Positions 10,889-22,900 of a stretch of DNA of 64,000 bases are shown piece by piece. The stretch is from Hermatobates lingyangjiaoensis (lineage: Eukaryota > Arthropoda > Insecta > Hemiptera > Hermatobatidae). The position numbers and the translations under genes were made by a program. The notes under the pieces are model-generated. The model did no database searches and was not told the DNA's origin. It saw only the letters and a list, made by a program, of their open reading frames with translations. Within the stretch, counting starts at the first letter, position 1. The number at the start of each line of letters is the position of its first letter. The stretch is from NCBI GenBank assembly GCA_026182355.1, contig JAPFBL010000002.1, positions 186,001 through 250,000 on the forward strand. The letters run 5' to 3'.

Positions 10889-13835
10889 GAATGTATAAAA
10901 ATAATGTCAATTCCATTATAAGTAATTAAGGGAACCAAGCCTGTGAGCACTCAAAAACAAATTTGTAAAAATAAATATTTTATTATTTGTGTAATGTGTA
11001 AGCACATTAGTGAGTTTACTATACCATTGAAACGTAACTCTTTAGAGAGCTGTGGACAAGGGCATCTCAAAGGGCAGCTTATATTTACTTCATCTTGAAT
11101 GGTGAATTGAACTGTTGCTACTAAAGATTCAAATTTGTTAGAAAAGCACCTTTGTACATAGATTTGGGACAGAGGCGTAATATATCGTGAGCATATTGGA
11201 ACCATTTAACTTTATCAGGTAGAATTTTACTTAACATTTTATTTTAAAAAAAAATCCATATACATGTGTATATAAATTACTCAGGATGGAAGAAAAGCAT
11301 TTACCGTTAGCAAAACCAAATTTTAATTTGTAAAAGTTATTTTCAAATTGAATCTGACTATCAACCATACATAATGAATTATCTAGCTTATAGTGGTAGC
11401 AGGTAATGATAGAATATAATTAACTAGTTTCTAATAAAAAAAGATTAATAGATTCGGTTTTGCACATTAAAGACAGACTTAACATAAAAACTAATTAATC
11501 TATATCTTTCTTAATATTGATGCTGTTTAATTTACTAATTAAATGTTACTTGTTTCTGGATGTCTGAAATATTATGGATTAATGGGCTGAAAGGCCTCTG
11601 AAGAACCTTTTGATAAGACATATGCAGCCGAACAAACCGAACTCACAATTAATCGTCTGGGGGAATTATTTTAATATTCTTGATCGAACTGCATAAATGG
11701 CAAAATTTAGGGGGATTTAGAAAGAAGTTTGTTTATTATTTTAGGTTAATTTCTTAAAATATTGGTTTTACCTTTTTATTATTAAACTGTAATGATAAAA
11801 CTCTTTACAGTATTCAAAGGGCTGTTCTTTAACTTAGGATAAACATTTTATTAGTTATCATGGTTTCAATTCTTCATGGCAGCCTTCTGTTTATATGATT
11901 ACAGTTACCTTTGAATTATCAGCTTTAGTAATTTTGGTTGTAGTATTTTTTTTTAAATTCTTAGGGACACTACCAAATTCGTTCTCTTTATTACAAAGAC
12001 CTTTAGTAATAATAACTTTAAAATATATTATTCTCTTTTAGTGTTAAACCTATAATGTGCATTTGCTTTTTAACGACACATTATTTTTTTGTATATCTTT
12101 GTTTTGTTGACCAGTCAATCCAATATAAGTTGAGTTATTGTGAAATACATAAGAATAATCTATTTAATGAGCTGTTGATTTGAATATGGCTGATATCAGG
12201 TTACTACATACGTTGAACCCATTGGTTTTGACCATTGAAACAGTGTCTGATTGGAGACTGGAGTCCCACGCTCCATTCCAGCAGTGTTACAATCTTTCGA
12301 GAAGTACAGCACACTGGGCTACCTACATATATGAATTCCTAAAAGCTTTCCACTGAGGGCGAAGTTTTAAAATCATTCCTCAGGACATTGAGTAATATTT
12401 TTTAATTGCTCCACCTGTCGTTACAATTTGGCTAAAAACAATCAATTTCAATTTATTTTTGACCATTATTTACTTTAAACCATGGCACATACAACTAATT
12501 ATTGGAAGTGCTACAATTTGCCATGCAGCCCTGACTATGTCCCGTGGCGGGTTAGTTAAACCACTGAATTAAAAAATTTGAAGATCTTGCCGCCGAGCTC
12601 CTCTTTTAGAGACGCCATCTATATCGATAACCTTTTTCTAGAAAGTTATCTCTTTAGTTTTGATATGTAGTTCGATTACACCTCCCTCTAGTTGAGTAAC
12701 AACATATTGGAAACATGGACAAATCGGACAAGAAAATATAGCAATTTATTGTTTAATTTCAATAATGGTTCTTTGAGTCTTATGTAAACTTCCTCTTCAT
12801 GCCTATTTTTTTGTATCATAACATATTGTAACTATGGGAATTATATGATCATGATATTTGACATGCAGTTGAGTAAATATAGCATACCTTAAGAATTTAG
12901 AATGGTGCCGATTGTACCAAAAAGTATACAGTTATTTTTATAATGATAGTGTTTATATTTCGTATTTGACTTAAGGACAGTCGAACAGAGAAACCTGTAG
13001 AACAGGATTTTGAGACTCATTTTACCTGCCGGCCAGAAACGACATCAGGGTAACGCTTCAGCCGCTGCTAGATACACAATATTAGTATTTAATTATTAAT
13101 AGAGATGAGTGTGATAACTTCACATTAACAAACATTTATTCTTTTGTGCTAATATTCAATTGTGTTAATATTCAGACATACAAAAAACTGTCGAAAACCA
13201 TCACACGCACATAGACATGTCCGTCATGAAAATATTATAAACGATTCCAACTGCCTGAAACCGTGTAAACCCCTTAGAATTTCGACAACGATTATGTTTA
13301 GTTTACTTACTCAGAGTGAATTAAAAGCAAGTTGGTGAAGAACTGCTTCACTGAATTTTGAGTTTTAAATTTGTTTTGAAATGAGAATAATCCCTAGCAA
13401 GTGGCACCAACTAAAGGATCAGTATAAATTATCTATTAGTTTGGGAGAAGAGTATGCTGTCCTCTCAGAGTACAGCTGATATTTTATAACCTTATAGGTT
13501 TTCAACAATGGCGAATCCTGCGATTGGTCTGTGCATATCTGAGTGATTGAAGTCGTTGAATTGATTCGATGTTTCCCAAATTGGACCTGGTTGTGGATTT
13601 GAAGAACTTCTATGGGATTTGGCTTAAGTCTAAGTTAATTTTTCGCAGCAGAGAGAACTATGCAGAGAGTGGACTATTTTTATACAATGTAAACATAAAT
13701 TGATAGATGTTAGCGAAATAAATTGAGCTTGTAATGTTATTACAACATAGCGTTGCCTCTTAAAGCCTTTAACTTAAACGACCATAAAGCTTATGAAACA
13801 TGACTATTAAATCCCTATTTTCGACTTCAATCATA
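10889..13835. other. No gene recognised
   Basis: AT-rich, with a slightly GC-richer patch at about 12240-12600 of unknown origin. No ORF with family resemblance. Confidence 0.55.
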
Positions 13836-14054
13836 TCTTGCATGGTAGGGAATTAGTCATTGTGATGAATCATGTACTCTACATTACCACAGTATTACCA
13901 GTACTTTTTCTTGCATAGTAGGGAATTAGTCATTGTGATGAATCGTGTACTCTACATTACGACAGTATTATCAGTACTTTTTCTTGCATAGTAGGGAATT
14001 AGTCATTGTGATGAATCGTGTACTCTACATTACGACAGTATTACCAGTACTTTT
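13836..14054 (+). repeat. Tandem repeat, 3 x 73 bp
   Basis: Three consecutive 73-base units starting TCTTGCAT(A/G)GTAGGGAATT (13836, 13909, 13982), differing at only a few positions. It ends 360 bases upstream of SH3-SAM exon a. Confidence 0.92.
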
Positions 14055-14416
14055 TCTTTTCAAGTACGTAAAGAATGATGCAGTGATAGTTCTACCATGA
14101 TTAACGAAGTCCCTGATAGCGTAGAATATGCTACACATTTTTTTATTTCTATATTTCAAACTAACAGTAAGATAATTCTTCCTTTTGATTCTGTCGGTAT
14201 GTACCTTGACCAGTGAAACCCTCTAAAATGTATATTAATATATATGCTAACACCTCGGTGACCAAGTATTTTTCTTTTTCCAGCAACTGATTTTCCTAAT
14301 GTGAACATAACTTAATACTATAAAGAAAATTCTTTTATGCAATCTTCACTTTCCATACTGAACTTGCTAAAGTGATGTTTTTCGAAGTTCTCTTTACACT
14401 TAGTTTTTATGTACAG

Positions 14417-14529
14417 GTAGCCAGGCTCTGGTTGCGTCTGAAGAGTCTACTCCTCAAGTCGTGGCCCTTGCCCGAGCTGTTATAGATTCACCTCCTTCAA
14501 ATTTGACTCCTGACGGACTGGTTTTCAAG
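14417..14529 (+). CDS. SH3-SAM adaptor exon a (start of SH3)
   Basis: SQALVASEESTPQVVALARA, then VIDSPPSNLTPDGLVFK. ALARAVIDSPPS occupies the ALYDY position of the SH3 fold. Acceptor tttttatgtacag, donor gtaaga, phase 2 in and 0 out. Confidence 0.85.
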
Positions 14530-17500
14530 GTAAGACTTTTTTAATTAAGTTATTTTTATCTCTAACAATTAAACTACGATTGGCGTTGTATTAATTTCAT
14601 GAACGATAGTCAAGTTTGCTTGTTTCTAACAATCGCTTGTTTCATGTTCAGTGCTGTATCAAGGACAATAAAAGTATGGCCTTATTGTTAACTATAGCAT
14701 ATCTAATGTTAATGATGTTCGAGCTGCATTACTGCTTGTGAAGTCCTGTATGTTGCTTTAGTTGAGTTTATTACACTGATGATCTTTCTGATGAGCTTGC
14801 CACCATACTGACTCGGGACGGACGCTTAAGAAGTCTCCTTCATGAGACGGCATGCACAAGATCTTACTGCTCCTACCAAAAAAATCAGGGTCCTGATGAC
14901 TACGTTAGGCATTCTACCTCCAGAGCCTCCTCGATCAATGAGCAATGATGGTATAAAGGGCGACAAACAGCATCACACAAGAGTCGTGACAACAGGCAAA
15001 AGTCCTTTTACTATCCAAACTGATTGCAAATACAAAGTGTTTATATGTTTTGTAAGTCTCCAATTTATCAAAACATATTTTTCACAAAATATTATGATAG
15101 ATTTTATCTTTTGCCATGTTTATGTTAAAAAAGTAGATTAACATTTTAAGGTTTTCTTTAACTCTACAAGTTTGACTTGTTTGAATTTTTTAAGTAATTC
15201 TTTAAAATGCTTTAATGTTCTTCCAGTTTTCCTTATACATTCCTGTTTACAATCCTTACATTTTAGTTGATATACTCCACTTTTTTCATATTCAATTTTT
15301 TTCGTAACCAAACACTAATTTTAATAAATGCAGGTATATAACATATTTAGGATAAGTTAGCCATAAGAAACCAATACACTGTAAAGGTAGTTTTAAAAAC
15401 TAATAATTTAATAAAACAAAGAGTTATATAAATTATTTGTTATAATTTATAACGATGGGTTATTAAACTAGTAATTATGATAAAAGCGGTATATATAAGA
15501 TAGTGTCAACATTGCAAAAATATATACATAGGGCTAACCTGAAGATCATTAAAACATCATTTAAATACACAATAACAGTGCTGCTATCTAATTATTTCAA
15601 TAAACATTCACATGAACCAGATAGCGTTGAAAAGTCAATGGAGTTAATTAAAACAGGATAAAAAGGAAAGAGTTTGAATATAATAGAAGAAATAGAAATA
15701 TATAAACATAGAAACACAGATTACTAAATAAAAGAATAAATCAACCACCAAACAGTTATATTCAAACCAATAATAAATACGAAAGATGACAGGACGGACA
15801 TGACAACGACGACTTAAATGATAAAAGAATGAAAAAAAAACAAATATTAAAGATCAGAAATTTAGGGATGGATTGGTACTATTGGTTTTGTAGGTATTTA
15901 TATCCCTGGATTCCATAAGTACGATTAGTTCCATTCGATGACATAGTTTATGCGAAATCGCTCGGACGACTCCACCAACAGGATACGAGGTATGAACAAA
16001 GTTTATGGCAATAATAATGGGATTATGCTACAAGTAGTAACTTCATATAGCGACGTCATGATATCATGATTAGAAAGATACAAACTTGTGTTGATATATC
16101 AACGTGGTAGGCAGAATAAATTGCAACAGCGATATCTACGCGGCAATCGTATACTCCAAAGGGAGTCTTACTGACTTGATGGAACTTGAAGATACTGAAC
16201 TTTTAATAGACAATATGAATGTGTTATATGTATAATCAACACACTTGATAGTTTTAAAAGGAGCGAGTTGTAAAAATTAGATACATTAACATTTTGTTAA
16301 CTTTTCCTTGTGAATGAGATTATTCCATTACTTATTATAATGTTTTAATGGTAATATTGCAGATATTTTAATCACAATCATGGGCAAAGAAAAGCTGTCA
16401 GAAGTTATTCTGCTATAAAGAACTGTCAATTATTCTTAAATGTTAGAACCTATTAGACACTATAAGAAAATCAATAACCCTGAGGGGATGTGTAAAGTAT
16501 TGGGTTTCTCTTTTTAATGTATTTAAGAACACAGTTTTCTGTTTTGGTGATTACAGTATATCATGTTGTGTATATACCATTCCACTTATAAATTGTAGTG
16601 TTGTAATGAAAAGTTAAACCATATTTCGTCATATCATGTGTTAGAGCTAAGTATTTGACTACAGCAATGAGGGAGAGCTACGTTGCAACACTTAACCTTT
16701 CATTGTATGTTCTGAAATACCTGTTAGTCTTGTATATGTTCGTCTTTTCTTCCTCCTACTACGTTAGGGAAGTCCAATAATAGTAATGCTACTGACTCCT
16801 ACTCTAGGAAAGGTAGGAGATGTTGGTAAATTCTTCAATTTCTTAGATCCTCAACCCAGTAAAAGTAATGCATCACGAAAGTATCTTTGGAAAAGTTAAT
16901 GATTTATAAAGAAAAAAAATTTTCCATATAAACTGATTTTTACTTGTACTTTATAATATACCTTTTATAAGAGCAAATTAAGTTTTGGTAAGAATTGTAG
17001 TTGCAGTTTATCAAAGTAAGTACATGGAATAATTAACCTGAAGTGCATTAATACAAGTTAGGGAGGAATATCCAGTGAATAAATTCAAAGATATTATAAA
17101 GTAAAACACGTTTATTCATGTTAGATATGATTCGTGTAAGTCTTGAGATTTGTGTAAAGCAGTAATCCAGTCCATTAAACTGTTAACTTTGTCTCTTGCT
17201 CCGTCAAGTTTTCATAATTACAGTGACTGTTATAAATCAGATCTATTGCTTTCCTAAAAGTATATTACAATTCTTAAATAATTATCAAAATCTTCAAGTT
17301 TGATTGTTTTTCACTGATTTCATATATAAAACCTATGTATATAACTACTTGAATGAGAAGACTGTCAAATATCATAGGTCGTGTTGATTCGTAATTTTAC
17401 AATCTTATTTCTTGTACAGTTTTCCTTTATTTCTTGTCATCCATTTTTACGTATTATAAATGTGATTGTGAAGTGTAAAATATGTTTTTATAAAAACACT

Positions 17501-19849
17501 GTATAAAGTACAAACATGATTACAATATTTATCAACTGAAAGTTATGATATTTATTAGAGAAATAACTGCAAGAAAAAGTTGCATGACCAAAATTATAGC
17601 CAAAATATTTATGATAAATTGGCTTATATGTTGTGACGTGTAAGAAGGGGATAAGTAAGTGAAGTTTGTTGCAGAAAGGAGACATAATAGAAATAATGAG
17701 CATGAAGGCGAGCGGGCTGTGGCGCGGGCGGGTGCACGGCCGGTGCGGCTTCCTGCGACTGACGGCCGTCGAGCTGCTGTCGGAGGCCCAGGCGCGGCGC
17801 TTCCAGGCCTGCAGACCCCAGCCTTCGCGGCCCGAGACACTCGCGCAGATGCTCCTCGCCATCGACATGGAGGTACTCTACTGTCACCAAGCCATTCCTT
17901 CCATATTCACAACATCCCATCCATCAATCCAGATAATACAATAGAATGCTTCAGTGAAAATACCAAAACTATAAAGCAGGAGATCCTAACGTGCGGTCCA
18001 CGGCAGTCAATCAATAACTTTTATTTTTAAAAAACACTTTATAGAGTTAATAAAATATTGAGATGATAATAAACTAATAAACATTTTTGTTAAACCCTAA
18101 AGTATGTAAGATATGTTCTCAAAAACACCATACATGTGCCATTTAAACAAAACCCAAATTCCAAGCAGTATTAGACCTGTTGCATTGTCTGCCCAACGCA
18201 GTACTTGCAATACTCTCTTAGCCACAGCTCAAGTGTTAGTGGCCAATTCTTTTGGTAAATTAATTAAAGCCACAGCCTTGCTCGATTGTGGAGCACAAAG
18301 TAATTTTATTACTTAGTCATTGTCTAGAGCTGTTGGTTGTCCATTTTTACCCCTATTGTGCCATTAATCAATATCACTCAATCATAAATAATGAAAGTTA
18401 TACTCGTCTCCAATTTAAAGTTTCTGATTTTCCACAACAGTTTAGTATTATGCATATAACAAAAACTATATGTGCATTCCATTCAATCCTCAGTCGGATC
18501 ATCAATTTTGTTCAAGTAAGAGGTGAAAAAGTCTGAACACGTTCTTCAGAGAGTACGTTAAGTCGTCCCGAGATACGTTAATCGGTCCCGAGCCTGTACG
18601 ACCTCAGGCACTCGTTAAAGATCCCTATTCTAAATACACTTGAGTTAGATAAAATTCGGGTAAATGAGGACGTCCAATGTAGAATCATTTGAGAGATGTT
18701 ATATTCATTTGAGGAATGAGCGTTAGAGGTGTAGCTTTGCAATAGACATTAGTTCTCCACGTGGTCCACATGGACCTCCAAGGATCCTCAGAGGATTGCT
18801 GGGGGTCCACGAAGATAAATAGTGTTTTGATATTCTGAAAGTCCATGGCACGTGGTTAGTGCTCCATGTTAAGTTTATGCGTATATCAGGATAGCATAGC
18901 CAAAAATATGTCAAGGCATAGGGATATGACTGTTAGAATATTCAAACATAATAATTAAAGCAGAATTCCTAATATCCTCGTCAGTATGTTATAATGTTCC
19001 AAAGTTAAAAATGTTCTATTACAATTTTTTTATGTTACAATGAAAACTTATTCTTTTACAATTTATTTCAGTGTAAAATGCTTGTAAGTAAAAAAAAATG
19101 TTAATAAAGAAATATTTGGTTACTATTTTAAAAAGATTTTTGTATTTCGACATTACGTAGTAAATATAATGAAATTTTGTCATAGTTACACTTTTCATTT
19201 ACCTAAAAATAAATATTTGTTTGAAAATTTACGCGCACATAATTATTTTTGTTTAGCCATAATAATAATATATGTCCACAAGCAAACAAAGGTTAAGAAC
19301 CCCTGCACAATGCACGTCCGAATACTGTCAAGTGAATTGTCCTGACAGTCTATCTTTTCTGCATATTATTTTGCATCCTCATTCTTCAATATTCCTTTAT
19401 ATATACTCATCCATATACGAAGTCCATCTTAATTAGGTCGGCATCCATTTTAGCTATATTGACACCCATTTTTAGCATGAGAATGCTAATTTAGGATATG
19501 AGAATGTATATTTCAATATAGAAATATTATGATATATTAATATAATTTTTCTTTATTGTGACATATTTTCCATTAATTGTAGTATATAAATACACTGCAT
19601 TATTATTATAAATATGCACAAATATTTTTTTTTCGTTTTTCTCGTCTTACTTTTTTTCTAGACAGCTTTTCCAGCTTTCTTATATCTGTCTTCCATTCAT
19701 TAGGTACCTAGTGTACCTGGGTACCCTAGTGAATGGAAGACAGGAATAAGAAAGCTGGAAAAGATATCTAGAAAAATACTAAGGCGAAGAATAGGAAAAA
19801 AATGAATTGTGTATGTATAACGAAAGTCTGTTACCTAAATATACAAATT

Positions 19850-19901
<52 letters not shown>

Positions 19902-22900
19902 CAAGATTTCACATAAACACGTGAAATAACAATCAATGATCAAACCACAATATGAAATGGGGAAAAAGACTAAGATCTTTCAACCGTAACAAGCAGTCTT
20001 CCACAGAGTCAAAAGCTCAATCAACCCAACTCAATTGGTTTTTTGACCCTGACGAAGACCACTTGTTACGGTTGAAAGATCTTTGTCTGTTTTCCCATTT
20101 CATATTATGGTTTGATCATTGATATATATAACTTTACAGCTGTATTATTTAATCGGCATTTGTTCAATTTTCTAGATAAAAAATTCAACTCTCGTTGCCG
20201 ACATTTGGGCTTTTATTAAAGCCTTGTTCATAAAGAAAATGTTATAAAAAAATTCTAAAATGTTAAAAAAATAAAGGGATTATTCACATAGTGAATCACA
20301 AAAAAGTTCAATTTTTTTTTAAAAAAATGGATCTTTTAAATTATTCTAATTAAATTATTTTATTAGATCTTTTGCACGTTTATTCTAATCTAATAGTTAC
20401 CTCTTCGTCTATATTTATTTGTTCCATTTTAAATATATTGGCAAAAGTGATAAATAAACCTTCCCACATTATTAAAAAAAAATGCATTTGAAGAATTTGG
20501 TTTTATATTTCGTTCTCCCTTCAGTTATCTGATTATTGTTTATCATCTCTTGGTAGAAAGCTTCTTGATAGTTTTAATTGTTTTCAACATCTAGAACTGA
20601 TGAGGTATAAGTGATTATCAATATTTACCCTCCTACTCAGACCTTACGAACCAGCTGAAAGTTGAAATAAACTCAAAGACATGCGACTCAATTTTGACAC
20701 AGTTTTAATAAATTTATTAGCAAACAATATGAATTGATAGTTTACTTAATATAAATATTAGAGAAGTATTTGCCTCTGATTTTCGATAAAACCTCGGCAG
20801 CTGAGTAAAGAGGGGCAGGCAAGAGCAAACACTCCAGGGAAGGACTGTTTGTATCCCGGAACCATGAAGGTAGTTAGTTATCTGTCACTTAGCTGGAGTG
20901 TTTGATACACCCTCTCTCTGTAGTGTTCTGATTACGGTTTATCGAAAATTTGGGGGATAATCTGTATTTGCAAAATCACTATTAGTTTATGAAGTTTATT
21001 TGGTTCGGGTTTATATTTCAAAGTTTGAAGTGACATTAATTTAAGATAAAACATGGTTTCCTGTTTCAAAAGTGTCAACAGTGTTTCCTAACATTGTAAC
21101 GTTTCAGAACTGTTAAATACTGTCACTATGGTACTAGTATGCAGTTTAAAAACTTTAATAAATCTTAAATAAGAATGACAAAGGCTACATTTCATTAAAA
21201 GCAGTCCACTGAAAGAGTTTTTATTTATTTTCCCGTGGCCCACGCTATGGGCCTTTGCCTTCAATGCTCCTGTATTGCTGGAATACTTAGCTAACAACAA
21301 TCTCAGTCATGAGTGAGAGACTTCCAGGTTGACTCTAGGTCGGGAACCCTTCATTTTGTTTTGCTCAAGATCATTTGAATAGCGATCTTTTACGAGTACC
21401 TGGCACCCTAGTAAATCAGGAACATCCATTTTAGTCCTCACTGAGGAATGGAGTGCATCAGATTTTATTTGTTCTCAAACGAAATCGGCTAATTTACAAA
21501 CAAGAAGTCAAGGATGCAAATTCTTAGCCCACTGCTCCTGCTTCACAAACCCCAAAGCTTACTTTATAACAGAATTTAATAATCGAAATTGGAATGACTG
21601 AATGTATTTAAGAAAATGAAGAGTTATTTTTGTGAACGGATTTGACTTGTCTGGTGTTTTAAAACAAGTTGGCTTAAATAAATTTTATTCCAAATTTTAA
21701 ATACATTTAAAATGAAAATAATTTTAACTATTTAACAAAAATTCTTTTTCCCCTATAATAAACTTTTGAATTGCGTAAACTTCTAAGAGGACGCTCTATT
21801 TTCAATAATGATTTAATATTATCATAGTGATCCAGTAACATCCACTTTTTTATGATATTTAAATTCATTGAATATTTGATGTTTCGTTTTGAATGGCCAT
21901 TAGGTAACCTTCAATATCTAATGGGTTTATAAATAATTAGGCTAGGTTGTGAATTGAAAACTGGCTTTGTATTTCAGGAACACATGGAACTATTCGTGAT
22001 GAAGGGATACAAGGACTTGCAGGCATTCTGCAAGATCGAGGAAAAGGACTTGGATTACCTAGGCCTTTCCAGCCCTGAGGACAGAGCCAAGATTCTTACT
22101 GCCATCCAAGTCTTGCTTGAGTTTCAAAGTCAGTTTCAACAGTTTCTTATTATACATTTTTCTTCTTCTTTTTCCTTCAACAGGGCTGATTGGATAGCCA
22201 TATTTCCAAATTTCAAATCAGAGGAAAAATTGAAGTCATGCCTTCTAATTATGTATCTCTACATTAGAATATTATTATGAATGTATTAAATCATTGTGAT
22301 TGTCCAAAGGAAAAAAAATGGAATTAATTAAATTATTAGTTTTCTTTTTGCTGTATTAATATATGTAAAATTAATTAATTAATTATATTCAACTAAGAAA
22401 ATATGAACTTCCATTATAAGTAGATATTATCAACATTCATTATAATATTTATATGTCTTATTTTCTGAGTTAATAATATTTATAGTCAGGAAAGTTAAAG
22501 AAATTAAAAGTTAGGATTAGAAGAGTTTTGTAGTCATGTATGAATAGTAATGAAGGACTGGAGCGGATAGGAAGAATAAGTGAAGATGGTTCGTTGAAAG
22601 AGGAAAGTATAAAGGTTTTAGAGGACTGAGAGTGTTAGAACCTTCGTGGTCAGCTCTGTCATCACAGGATTTTCAGAATTCGAGAATTTCAACTATTGAA
22701 GATAGATGGAATTATTGAAGGGTTGAGAAAGATTAACTATTCAATCTTGTAGTGACTACTTAACGTGACTGCCTTATAGCGTTGGTGGTCACGCTCACCA
22801 ACATATTGAGAGCAAGAGAGGAAGAGAATTAGAGGATTAATTTGTTTAGCTTTGATTAACAAGTATTTGAAAACATATGTTGAAAAATATTGAATGGTAA

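Noticed and set aside
14842..15141. 99-residue plus-strand ORF
   Set aside because: No domain, no splice-compatible link with SH3-SAM exons, ordinary intronic composition at its end.
17488..17920. Three overlapping minus-strand ORFs of 98-126 residues
   Set aside because: They are antisense shadows of the GC-rich SH3 exon 17675-17872, which matches a known family, has splice sites and joins in phase.
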